Source: Clostridia bacterium
Lineage (GTDB): Bacteria; Bacillota; Clostridia; Christensenellales; Aristaeellaceae
DNA length: 64,000 nt
Assembly (NCBI GenBank): GCA_017543905.1
Contig: JAFYFC010000055.1
Location: 41,780-105,779, forward strand
Direction of reading: 5' to 3'
Of the stretch, positions 1 through 8,380 are shown one piece after another (position 1 is the first letter of the stretch; every line of letters starts with the position of its first letter). A program made the translations under genes and the position numbers. The notes under the pieces were generated by a model that saw only the letters and a program-made list of their open reading frames with translations, was not told the origin of the DNA and did no database searches.

Positions 1-1147
1 CGTCTGCATCGTCAAAGCATTCAAGGAATTGATTGAACAGCGTTTTAAGGCGGGAAAACGTATGAGGCTGCAGAACTGCCCAAAGCCTGTTGTGCGCCTG
101 TCTGGCGGCGACCCCAAGCACTGTTTTCGTCTCTGTGGGGTTATGACCGTAATCTGTATAAACCCTTACGCCGTCCGTAACGCTGGTCAGCTCATAGCGC
201 CTGTGAACGCCCTTGAATTCGTGCAGCGCTTCCGCCACAAGGCTCATCGGCAGCTCGTTTTCGTTTGCGACAGCAATTACCGCAAGCGCGTCCCTGAGAT
301 TGTGCTCTCCCGCCACGCTTAGCTCAATCTCTGCGAGAGGGTGCCCGAAAAAAGTGGCGGTAAAGCTTGCATAGCCGTTTTCGTCATATGAAACGTTCTC
401 AGCCCGTATCTCGTTTTGCGGCTCGAGTCCGAATGTACGAGTCTTGCAGCCAAGCTTCGAAAGCAGCTTATACACGCGCATGTCGTCGCCCATACCGTAC
501 ACTGTTCCGTAAGACGGAACAAGCGCTGCAAACTGCAGAAACGCGTTTTCGATCTCGTCTATGTCCTTGTAGCAGTCGAGGTGATCCTCGTCGATATTGA
601 GTATGATCGCCTGCGTCGGCAAAAACTCCAGAAAGCTTTTGTGATATTCGCACGCTTCGCATATAAAAACATCGCCGCTGCCCAAACGCGTCGAACCGCC
701 GAGTGCGTCGAGCTCGCCGCCTATATGTATTGTCGGCTCAGTTCCGGCCTTTAAGAATACTTCAGAAAGCATGGCTGTGGTCGTAGTCTTGCCGTGAGTG
801 CCGGAAACCGCGATCGAATCCGTGTAATGCTTCATAAGCAAACCGATCAGCGTGCAGCGCTCGATCTGAGGTATGCCGTGATTAAGCGCGTACTGCCTTT
901 CGGGGTTTTCTTCGGATATTGCCGCGCTGTAAATCACAAGGTCGCTGCCTGCGACATTTTTGCCGTCGTGTCCGATAAAAACGTTTATTCCTTCCGAAAC
1001 GAGCGCGTCGGTTTTGTGTGAAGCAGTGCGATCCGAGCCGCATACACTGCAGCCGTGCCATTTCAAAAGCCTCGCAAGACCGCTCATAGAGCTGCCGCCT
1101 ATGCCGATCATATATATACGTTTGCCGTAATACTCTTCTATGTCCAT
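1..1147 (-). CDS. murC: UDP-N-acetylmuramate--L-alanine ligase, C-terminus cut by window edge
   Basis: Adds L-alanine to UDP-MurNAc with ATP, the first amino-acid step of cytoplasmic peptidoglycan precursor synthesis. Translating the minus strand from the ATG at 1147 gives an N-terminus with the dinucleotide-fold motif MIGIGGSSMSGLA, then the Mur-ligase P-loop GTHGKTTTT (near 780-800) and the central-domain stretch NIDEDHLDCY; the reading continues to 'KGVHRRYELTSV..YTDYGHNPTE' typical of the third domain before the window ends. About 382 residues of a usual ~460 are present. A GGAGG sits 11 bases before the ATG. It is divergent from purR. The promoter at 1170-1198 would start transcription almost on the ribosome binding site, so the leader is very short. 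Family identity is certain from the motifs. Confidence 0.96.
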   Translation of the reverse strand, partial: MDIEEYYGKRIYMIGIGGSSMSGLARLLKWHGCSVCGSDRTASHKTDALVSEGINVFIGHDGKNVAGSDLVIYSAAISEENPERQYALNHGIPQIERCTLIGLLMKHYTDSIAVSGTHGKTTTTAMLSEVFLKAGTEPTIHIGGELDALGGSTRLGSGDVFICEACEYHKSFLEFLPTQAIILNIDEDHLDCYKDIDEIENAFLQFAALVPSYGTVYGMGDDMRVYKLLSKLGCKTRTFGLEPQNEIRAENVSYDENGYASFTATFFGHPLAEIELSVAGEHNLRDALAVIAVANENELPMSLVAEALHEFKGVHRRYELTSVTDGVRVYTDYGHNPTETKTVLGVAARQAHNRLWAVLQPHTFSRLKTLFNQFLECFDDAD

Positions 1148-1169
1148 ATAAGCCTAAACCTCCATATAT

Positions 1170-1198
1170 ATTATACCCATGTTTTTGCCCGTATGCAA
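1170..1198 (-). promoter_or_regulatory. Promoter of murC
   Basis: On the minus strand, TTGCAT (1198-1193) and TATAAT (1175-1170) are separated by 17 bases. The predicted start of transcription is near 1163, which is where the GGAGG of murC begins, so the 5' leader would be only about 16 bases. Between here and purR, two CCGAA half-sites lie in the region 1243-1263 on the minus strand, resembling PurBox halves, but they are weaker than the site at 1312. Confidence 0.7.
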
Positions 1199-1270
1199 GT
1201 ACAGCCTTTGCTCGGATTTGCAGCTTAGTTAAAACTGTTTAAGAATTCGGATAAATTTTCGGAATGCTCT

Positions 1271-1299
1271 ATCACATTTAATCAAATCCGTATTATAAT
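1271..1299 (+). promoter_or_regulatory. Promoter of purR
   Basis: ATCACA (1271-1276; four of six bases match the -35 consensus) is followed after 17 bases by a perfect TATAAT (1294-1299). Transcription would start near 1306, directly in front of the PurBox palindrome. Confidence 0.6.
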
Positions 1300-1307
1300 T
1301 AAAATAA

Positions 1308-1326
1308 TAATCCGAACGTTCGGAAT
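1308..1326. promoter_or_regulatory. PurBox-like operator in front of purR
   Basis: The 12-base palindrome CCGAACGTTCGG (1312-1323) is formed by two overlapping inverted copies of CCGAAC, the invariant core of the Gram-positive PurBox (AWWWCCGAACWWT). AT-rich flanks fit on both strands; the single misfit is the G after CCGAAC. It lies just downstream of the purR -10 box and ends 15 bases before the start codon, so bound PurR would block its own transcription. Autoregulation is inferred; the motif is directly visible. Confidence 0.75.
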
Positions 1327-1338
1327 TTGAGGTATAGT

Positions 1339-2163
1339 ATGGAACATATAAAGCGCAACGAGCGCCTGAGCGTAATAAGTCAGATTCTCACTTCGACTCC
1401 AAATATCATACATACATATGCGGAATTCTGCGAAAAATTCGGCATAGCGAAATCCACCGTGAGCGAGGATATAGATTTTATTACCGAAGCATTCCAAAAA
1501 TATCGGATAGGCGTGGTGGAAACGTTGCCCGGCGCGGCAGGCGGAGTCAGATACCGTCCGTACATGAGCAAGGAACAGATGCTTTCGACGCTTACAGACG
1601 TGGCACACAAGCTCTCGGAAAGCGGACGTTTGCTCACAGGCAGATTCTTATACAGCTCGGATATTGCGAGCAGCCCGGAGATAACCTCAAGGCTCGGACA
1701 CATAATAGCGTATAAGTATTATGACAATTGTCCCGATTTTGTACTCACAATGGAAACAAAAGGCATACCGATCGCTTTAATGACAGCCAAAGCGCTTGGA
1801 TGCCAGCTTGTAGTAGCGCGCAGGGATACGAAAGCGTACGAGGGCAGCGCGGTAAAAATAAACTACATGTCCGGCGCGGACAGCGAGCGCATAGAGACCA
1901 TGGCGTTATCAAAGCGCGCGATACAGTCCGGACAGAAGGCTTTGATAGTGGACGATTTCGCCAAAGGCGGCGGCACGCTGCAGGGCATGGTCGAAATGAT
2001 GCGCGAATGCCAGGTAGAGGTAGTAGGAGTCGAGGTCATGATTTCCACGCTCCTTCCGGAAAACAAGCTGTGCAAGGACATTTCCTCGCTGCTTATTATG
2101 AAAAGCATAAACCGACTGAATAATTCATGTGAAGTTGCTGCAAATGAGCATTATTTTGATTGA
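1339..2163 (+). CDS. purR: Purine operon repressor PurR (phosphoribosyltransferase-fold)
   Basis: 274-residue homologue of Bacillus PurR: an N-terminal winged helix (about residues 1-70, with FGIAKSTVSEDIDFI) followed by a type I phosphoribosyltransferase domain whose PRPP loop reads ALIVDDFAKGGGT and whose flexible region reads EGSAVKINYMSG. In the family, PRPP binding releases the repressor from PurBox DNA. ATG 1339 is preferred over the in-frame TTG 1327 because the longer form adds only MRYS and would begin immediately after the operator; GAGGT lies 6 bases upstream of the ATG. It is divergent from murC and followed by pth. No purine biosynthesis genes are in the window, so the only visible target is its own promoter. 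Confidence 0.94.
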   Translation: MEHIKRNERLSVISQILTSTPNIIHTYAEFCEKFGIAKSTVSEDIDFITEAFQKYRIGVVETLPGAAGGVRYRPYMSKEQMLSTLTDVAHKLSESGRLLTGRFLYSSDIASSPEITSRLGHIIAYKYYDNCPDFVLTMETKGIPIALMTAKALGCQLVVARRDTKAYEGSAVKINYMSGADSERIETMALSKRAIQSGQKALIVDDFAKGGGTLQGMVEMMRECQVEVVGVEVMISTLLPENKLCKDISSLLIMKSINRLNNSCEVAANEHYFD

Positions 2164-2188
2164 CACACGGCTATTCACGGTGTAAAAT
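2160..2188 (+). promoter_or_regulatory. Promoter at the end of purR, for pth-mfd
   Basis: A perfect TTGACA (2160-2165), whose TGA is also the purR stop codon, is followed after 17 bases by TAAAAT (2183-2188). The predicted start is near 2195, only about 10 bases before a strong terminator hairpin (2205-2233), so the promoter either drives an attenuated transcript or the hairpin serves only incoming purR transcription. Confidence 0.55.
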
Positions 2189-2204
2189 ATAATATCACAT
2201 TTGT

Positions 2205-2233
2205 CGGACGGCATTATGTGCCGTCCGCTTTTT
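2205..2233 (+). terminator. Intrinsic terminator or attenuator between purR and pth
   Basis: CGGACGGC (2205-2212) pairs perfectly with GCCGTCCG (2220-2227) around a 7-base loop and is followed by C and a run of five T. It ends 2 bases before the GGAGG of pth, so folding would also affect ribosome access. Confidence 0.8.
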
Positions 2234-2243
2234 CGGAGGCAGC

Positions 2244-2816
2244 ATGTATGTTTTAGTTGGGCTCGGCAATCCCGGCGCCAAATACGAATATACATATCAC
2301 AACATGGGGTTTCGCGTGCTCGACGAGCTCGCGGACAGACACTCTATCAGAATCGAACAGAAAAAATGCAAGGCGCTCGTAGGAGAAGGCTTCATAAAAG
2401 GCGAAAAAGCCGTGCTCTGCAAGCCTCAGACATTTATGAACCTTTCCGGAGAAAGCGTAGTGCAGCTTTTAAACTGGTACAAATGTGATCCGGAAGAAAT
2501 TATTATTATATATGACGATACGGATCTTCCTTCAGGCAAGGTGAGATTCAGATCCAAAGGCAGCGCAGGTACGCACAACGGCATGCGCAGTATTGTTGAG
2601 CTCACGGGCCGTACAGATATTCCGCGTCTGCGCGTCGGAATAGGCAGGCCGCCGGAGTATATGGAGCTTGCCGATTTTGTGCTTTCAAGGCCTGCGGCAG
2701 AATACAAAGAAGCGATCGACAACGCGATAAGCAAGGCCGCCGACGCGGCAGAGGTTTATTTGACGGAAGGGCTGCAAAGCATACAGGCATATTTAGGAAA
2801 AGGAAATGAGCTGTAA
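2244..2816 (+). CDS. pth: Peptidyl-tRNA hydrolase
   Basis: Cleaves peptidyl-tRNAs released by stalled ribosomes. The 190 residues carry the family signature from the first strand, VGLGNPGAKYEYTYHNMGF, with the catalytic triad-like residues Asn9, His19 and Asp92 (YDDTDLPSG), and the conserved SAGTHNGMRSI stretch. Length is normal. GGAGG lies only 4 bases before the ATG. The 3' end overlaps the mfd start by 11 bases, so the two genes are translationally coupled, a frequent arrangement in Firmicutes. Confidence 0.97.
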   Translation: MYVLVGLGNPGAKYEYTYHNMGFRVLDELADRHSIRIEQKKCKALVGEGFIKGEKAVLCKPQTFMNLSGESVVQLLNWYKCDPEEIIIIYDDTDLPSGKVRFRSKGSAGTHNGMRSIVELTGRTDIPRLRVGIGRPPEYMELADFVLSRPAAEYKEAIDNAISKAADAAEVYLTEGLQSIQAYLGKGNEL

Positions 2817-5800
2817 CGGAGATTTTCTTTTTGAACATATAAAACGACTCAGTGCCTATAATGAGCTAAAATCAGGCATTGAGGAGCACAAGCACGTAAA
2901 CATTTACGGGCTTGAGGATACGTGCGCACTGTCTGTGATCGCTGCGCTGAAAACGGAAAGCACGCAGCAGATGCTGTATCTTTGCGAAAACGATATGCTT
3001 GCACGCAGACGCGCCGAGGATTTCAGATCGCTCGGCATTAAAGCGCAGGCGCTTGCGTCACAGGAAATCTCCTTTTTCAAGGCGACAGCATCGAGCAACG
3101 AGATAAGTCAGCAAAGGCTTAAAACCCTCGGCGATTTTCTCTGCAAAAAAACAGACGTGCTCGTCGTTTCGGCCGAAGCGTCTTTGACGCGGCTCATGCA
3201 GCCGCAGAGATTCCTTGAAAGAATCACCAAAGTACGCACAGGCATGACCGCAAAGCCGGACAGGCTCATTTCAAGCCTTACGCAATCCGGTTATGCGCGA
3301 GTTGATATCGTGGAAAGCCGCGGGCAGTGCGCGCTCAGAGGCGGCATAATAGACGTTTATCCCGTGGGCATGCCGAATGCTATCCGAATAGAATTCTTTG
3401 ACGACGAGATCGATCAGATGCGCGAATTTGACGTGCTTACACAGCGCAGTCTTGAACAGATCGCGGAGGTTGAGATTTATCCGGCAAAGGAGCTGCTGCT
3501 AAGCAGCGAAGAAAGCATTCAGGCGGGCCGCTTCCTTGAGGAGCTTCTGTCGGGAATGACGCAGGAAAACAAGCTCGACAGGCAGCGTATACTCGAAAAG
3601 CAGTTCGATCTCACTCCTTATGAACAATTCTTCGAATCCGAGCAGACCGAGGCGGACAGTGCGCCCGATACAGAAGAAAACGGCGAAGGCCTAAATGGCA
3701 ATCATAGACAGGAAAAGAAACCTTTCAGGACGAACAGCCTCGAAAGACGGTATATGCCTGTGGCTGACGCTCTCCAAAGCGGCAGAAGCGTGGACATAGA
3801 TCCGAGCTTTACGTGCATACTTGACACAAGCAACTGCAGTATTTTTGAATTTGCTTCCGAAGCGCTTATAGCAGTCGAGCAGGCTGACCGCTATAAAGAG
3901 CGCTGCACCGGAGTAAGAGACGATTTTATTCTAACCTTCAAAGCGGCATTCGAACGCGGCGAAGCATTAAAGCATCAGGCAGCGGCCATCTTATCGTATG
4001 ACGAAATACTGCCCGCGCTTAAAGCGCATACGATTATCAGCATCGATTCTTTCCTTCGTTCAAAGCACGATATCGCACCTCAGCGTCTTATAAAGTTTGA
4101 CTCTTCCGCAGCGATCGGCTTTTCCGGCAATATATGCGAGCTTGCGGGCGAGATAAAACGTTTGACCGCGAGCAGAATGTATACGGTGCTGCTGTCAGGC
4201 GGTATCGCAAGGGGACAGCGGCTCAGCAAGGAACTGCTGGATTACGATATTGTTGCTCCGTTCAGTGAAGACATTCCGCATAGCATAGATGCCGGGATAC
4301 CGTATATAATACCACTGGGTATTTCAAGCGGTATGGTTTTGCCCGGGATTTCGCTGTACGTATTCGGCGAGGACGATATTTTCGGGAGAGGCAAACATAA
4401 AAGGCGCTTGTCGTCATCCTCAGACAAGCGCATAACCGCTTTTACTCAGCTGAAGCCCGGGGACTATGTAGTACACGAAAACCACGGTATAGGGCAGTAT
4501 ATGGGTACTGTCAGAATGACGGTGGACGGAGCGGCGCGCGATTTTCTGAATATCCGTTACGGCGGCACCGACAAGCTGTACGTTCCGACTGATCAGATGG
4601 ATCGGATACAGAAATATATCGGAGCAGAGGGTGAAGCGCCGAAGCTAAATCATCTGTCCGGTGGCGACTGGCAAAAACAGAAGGCCAAGGCGAAGCGCGC
4701 CATAAAAGAAATAGCGGGCGAACTGATCAAGCTCTATGCGGAACGCAGTACCGTGCAGGGATATGCGTTTTCACCTGATACGCCCTGGCAGAAGGATTTT
4801 GAAGACAGCTTTCCGTTTGAGGAAACGCCTGATCAGCTGACCGCCATATCCGAAATAAAAGCCGATATGGAAAAGCCGCTGGTAATGGACAGGCTGCTTT
4901 GCGGCGACGTAGGCTACGGCAAAACAGAGGTCGCGCTGCGGGCTATATTCAAATGCGTGAGCGACGGAAAACAGGCGGTACTGCTTGCGCCGACCACTAT
5001 TCTCGTACAGCAGCATTACGCTACCGCGCTTAACCGTTTTGCAAACTTCCCTGTAAATATCGAAACGTTGTCGCGCTTCAAAACGCCCGCCGAACAAAAA
5101 GAAGTGATCCGAAAGCTGAAAACCGGAGAGATCGACTTTGTGATCGGAACGCACAGGCTGCTTGGCAAGGATATAGAGTTCAGGGATTTAGGGCTTCTCG
5201 TAGTGGACGAAGAACAGCGCTTCGGAGTAGGGCATAAAGAAAAGATAAAGCAGTATAAAAAAAGCGTTGACGTGCTGACTCTTTCAGCAACGCCTATACC
5301 ACGTACACTGCATATGTCGATGGTAGGCATACGCGATATGTCGATACTCAAAACGCCGCCGGAGGAACGTTTCCCTGTACAAACTTACGTCGTCGAGTAC
5401 TCTGACGGTCTGATTCGCGACGCGATACTCAGGGAGGTCTCACGCGGCGGGCAAGTATACGTATTGCATAACCGCGTTCAGACGATAGACCTTATGTATT
5501 CGCGGCTTAAAAAGCTCGTGCCGGAGGTAAGCATCGCAATCGGCCACGGGCAAATGCGTGAACAGCAGCTTGAAGACGTGATGCTCGATTTCTACGACGG
5601 CAAATTTGACGTACTCTTATGCAGCACGATAATCGAAGCCGGGCTTGACGTTCCGCGCGCAAACACGCTGATAGTTCTCGACAGCGACCGCTTCGGTCTT
5701 GCGCAATTATATCAGCTGCGCGGCCGCGTCGGCAGGTCGAACCGCATTGCATATGCATATCTTACAGTCAATCCGAATAAAATACTGACCGACGAGGCGG

Positions 5801-6459
5801 AAAAACGCCTGAACGCGATACGTGACTTCACAGAATTCGGTTCGGGCTTCCGTGTGGCCATGCGAGACCTTGAAATACGCGGCACAGGCAATATACTGGG
5901 CGCAGAGCAAAGCGGGCATATGGAGGCTATCGGTTACGATCTTTATGTAAAGCTGATCAATGAAACCGTTGCCGAAATGCAGGGCACACAGACCGCAAGC
6001 CCGATACAGACACGGATGGAGCTGAACATAGACGCATACCTCTCCTCGGATTACATCGCCGCAGATACAATGCGCATAGAGATGTATAAGCGTATCGCTG
6101 AAATACGCGACAACGAAAGCCGCGACGACGTTATAGACGAGCTTATCGACAGATTCGGAGACCCCGGAAAGCCCGTAATGAATCTTATAAACATAGCAAA
6201 GCTTAAATCTCAATGCGAAAAGCTTGGAATCGACAGCGTGAGCTTCAAGGACGGTTCTCTGAATATGCGCTTTTCCGAAGAAGCGAATCTGGATTTAAGA
6301 AAGCTGCTCGTAGCGGTTTCGAACGAAAAGCTGCTTAAGTTTATTCCGCGCAAACCCGGAATACTTACATACGGCAACGCAGCAGCTTCACCCGACAAGC
6401 TGCTTGAGCCCTGTGCGGACGCGCTTCACAACGTAATAAACAATATATTCGGCGACTGA
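2806..6459 (+). CDS. mfd: Transcription-repair coupling factor
   Basis: 1217-residue SF2 translocase that removes RNA polymerase stalled at DNA lesions and recruits UvrA. In order: an N-terminal UvrB-like region (to about residue 400, with ALRGGIIDVYPVG), the RNA-polymerase-interacting domain (about 545-615, with YVVHENHGIGQY), and RecG-like helicase domains with Walker A GDVGYGKT (700-707), the DEEQ box (801-804), LSATPIPRT, and motif VI QLRGRVGRS; the C-terminal TRCF domain follows (RIEMYKRIAEIRD). Length matches the family. The start lies within pth; ygiQ follows 13 bases downstream, suggesting one transcript. A 60-residue acidic/polar insert around residues 280-310 (EADSAPDTEENGEG) looks like a variable linker. 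Confidence 0.97.
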   Translation: MSCNGDFLFEHIKRLSAYNELKSGIEEHKHVNIYGLEDTCALSVIAALKTESTQQMLYLCENDMLARRRAEDFRSLGIKAQALASQEISFFKATASSNEISQQRLKTLGDFLCKKTDVLVVSAEASLTRLMQPQRFLERITKVRTGMTAKPDRLISSLTQSGYARVDIVESRGQCALRGGIIDVYPVGMPNAIRIEFFDDEIDQMREFDVLTQRSLEQIAEVEIYPAKELLLSSEESIQAGRFLEELLSGMTQENKLDRQRILEKQFDLTPYEQFFESEQTEADSAPDTEENGEGLNGNHRQEKKPFRTNSLERRYMPVADALQSGRSVDIDPSFTCILDTSNCSIFEFASEALIAVEQADRYKERCTGVRDDFILTFKAAFERGEALKHQAAAILSYDEILPALKAHTIISIDSFLRSKHDIAPQRLIKFDSSAAIGFSGNICELAGEIKRLTASRMYTVLLSGGIARGQRLSKELLDYDIVAPFSEDIPHSIDAGIPYIIPLGISSGMVLPGISLYVFGEDDIFGRGKHKRRLSSSSDKRITAFTQLKPGDYVVHENHGIGQYMGTVRMTVDGAARDFLNIRYGGTDKLYVPTDQMDRIQKYIGAEGEAPKLNHLSGGDWQKQKAKAKRAIKEIAGELIKLYAERSTVQGYAFSPDTPWQKDFEDSFPFEETPDQLTAISEIKADMEKPLVMDRLLCGDVGYGKTEVALRAIFKCVSDGKQAVLLAPTTILVQQHYATALNRFANFPVNIETLSRFKTPAEQKEVIRKLKTGEIDFVIGTHRLLGKDIEFRDLGLLVVDEEQRFGVGHKEKIKQYKKSVDVLTLSATPIPRTLHMSMVGIRDMSILKTPPEERFPVQTYVVEYSDGLIRDAILREVSRGGQVYVLHNRVQTIDLMYSRLKKLVPEVSIAIGHGQMREQQLEDVMLDFYDGKFDVLLCSTIIEAGLDVPRANTLIVLDSDRFGLAQLYQLRGRVGRSNRIAYAYLTVNPNKILTDEAEKRLNAIRDFTEFGSGFRVAMRDLEIRGTGNILGAEQSGHMEAIGYDLYVKLINETVAEMQGTQTASPIQTRMELNIDAYLSSDYIAADTMRIEMYKRIAEIRDNESRDDVIDELIDRFGDPGKPVMNLINIAKLKSQCEKLGIDSVSFKDGSLNMRFSEEANLDLRKLLVAVSNEKLLKFIPRKPGILTYGNAAASPDKLLEPCADALHNVINNIFGD

Positions 6460-6472
6460 GCGGATATTTCAA

Positions 6473-8380
6473 ATGAACGAGAACAGAAACCGCGGAATAA
6501 ATAAAAGCTTCCTGCCCGTTACAAAGCAGGAAATGCTGGACAGAGGATGGGACGAGCCGGATTTCGTGTACGTGACGGGAGACGCATACGTCGACCATCC
6601 TTCCTTCGGCTTGGCAATTATTTCCAGAGTGCTCGAAAAAGCGGGATACAGGGTATGCATACTGCCGCAGCCTGACTGGCATTCCAAGGACGAATTTACG
6701 CGCTTCGGCAGGCCGCGCATAGGATTTCTGGTAACCGCCGGCGTAGTTGATTCCATGGTCAATAATTATACCGTTGCCAGAAAAAAACGCAATACGGATT
6801 CTTACTCGCCGGGCGGTAAAGCCGGCAAGCGTCCGGACAGAGCGACGATAGTATACTGCAACCGTATAAGGGAATCTTACAGAGATATATTTATCGGTAT
6901 AGGCGGCGTCGAGGCTTCGCTCAGACGCTTTGCTCATTACGATTACTGGGATAACCGTGTCAGAAACAGCATACTCGTCGATTCAGGCGCGGATATACTG
7001 ATGTACGGCATGGGTGAAAAGACGATAGTAGAGGTGGCGCGCTTTGCCGAGCATACGCACGATTATGCCGCCTGTACTATACCTGGCACATGCGTTATGA
7101 GCAGCGAACCGCCTCAAAACGCACTTGAAATCCCCTCGCAGGAAGAGACTGCGGAGAATAAAGCCGCTTACTGCAAAGCGTTTATGGCTGAGTACGGCAA
7201 TCAGGATCCGATATGCGGAAAACGCCTGTGCCAAAGGCACGGCGACAGGTATCTGGTTCAGAACACGCCCGCAATGCCGCTTAATACGAATGAGCTGGAC
7301 GAAACATACGATCTGCCGTATACGCGCAGATGGCATCCGATGTACGATAAGGACGGCGGAATACCCGCGCTTTCGGAAGTGGAGTTTTCCATCGTATCAG
7401 AGCGTGGCTGTTTCGGCGCCTGTTCATTTTGCGCGCTCACGCTTCATCAGGGGCGTATAGTTACCTCCCGCAGCAAGCAATCGATACTCAAAGAAGGCAG
7501 GCTGCTGACGAGTTTAAACGGCTTCAAGGGGTATATACACGACGTCGGCGGCCCGACTGCGAACTTTCGTCATCCTGCCTGCGCAAAGCAGCTGAAGGAA
7601 GGCACATGTGCGCACAGACAGTGCCTGTTCCCCGAGCCGTGCAAAAACATCGACGCGGAACAGAACGAATATACTGATATATTAAGAGAACTCAGAAAGC
7701 TGCCGAACGTAAAAAAGGTTTTCGTGCGCAGCGGAATTAGATATGATTATCTTTTGCTCGACAGCAAGAACACGCTGCTTGAAGAGCTGGTAAAGCATCA
7801 CATAAGCGGACAATTGAAGGTCGCGCCCGAGCACATTTCACCCAGGGTCCTCCACTACATGGGGAAGCCCGGGAAGGAAGTATTCGAAAAATTCTGCTCC
7901 CTGTATGAGCGTACAAATGAGAAATACGGATTAAAGCAGTATCTCGTGCCGTATTTTATGTCGAGTCATCCGGGCTGTACCTTGGACGATGCGATAATGC
8001 TTGCGCAATACATGAAGCGCACGCATCTGCATCCCGAGCAGGTACAGGATTTTTATCCCACACCCGGAACGCTTTCGACCTGTATGTATTATACGGGCAC
8101 TGATCCGCGCACAGGCAAGCATGTATACGTAGCAAAGAGCTATGAGGAAAAAGCGATGCAGCGCGCGCTTATGCAGTACAATCTACCTCAAAACAGAGAG
8201 CTCGTCATTAAGGCGCTCAAAAAAGCAGGCAGGCTCGATCTGATCGGCAGAGGCCCGCATTGCCTTATCTCCGATACGACCGATAACACAAGAATCGTAA
8301 ACAATAAGCCGTCTGACAAACGCGGAGGAAAAACACATGAATTGCACGCTAACAATCCTGTCGTCAGAAAACGGAAATAA
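6473..8380 (+). CDS. ygiQ: YgiQ family radical SAM protein
   Basis: 635-residue member of the YgiQ/UPF0313 family. The N-terminal part (LPVTKQEMLDRGWDEPDFVYVTGDAYVDHPSFG) is diagnostic. The radical SAM 4Fe-4S motif is C313-x3-C317-x2-C320 (GCFGACSFCAL). The C-terminal region has additional conserved Cys/His (CAHRQCLFPEPC) and the YLVPYFMSSHPG segment. The substrate of the family is not established, so no reaction is assigned. It follows mfd by 13 bases and its last 44 bases overlap the next gene, whose GGAGG lies within ygiQ; the four genes pth-mfd-ygiQ-RACo-like appear to be one operon. Confidence 0.93.
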   Translation: MNENRNRGINKSFLPVTKQEMLDRGWDEPDFVYVTGDAYVDHPSFGLAIISRVLEKAGYRVCILPQPDWHSKDEFTRFGRPRIGFLVTAGVVDSMVNNYTVARKKRNTDSYSPGGKAGKRPDRATIVYCNRIRESYRDIFIGIGGVEASLRRFAHYDYWDNRVRNSILVDSGADILMYGMGEKTIVEVARFAEHTHDYAACTIPGTCVMSSEPPQNALEIPSQEETAENKAAYCKAFMAEYGNQDPICGKRLCQRHGDRYLVQNTPAMPLNTNELDETYDLPYTRRWHPMYDKDGGIPALSEVEFSIVSERGCFGACSFCALTLHQGRIVTSRSKQSILKEGRLLTSLNGFKGYIHDVGGPTANFRHPACAKQLKEGTCAHRQCLFPEPCKNIDAEQNEYTDILRELRKLPNVKKVFVRSGIRYDYLLLDSKNTLLEELVKHHISGQLKVAPEHISPRVLHYMGKPGKEVFEKFCSLYERTNEKYGLKQYLVPYFMSSHPGCTLDDAIMLAQYMKRTHLHPEQVQDFYPTPGTLSTCMYYTGTDPRTGKHVYVAKSYEEKAMQRALMQYNLPQNRELVIKALKKAGRLDLIGRGPHCLISDTTDNTRIVNNKPSDKRGGKTHELHANNPVVRKRK

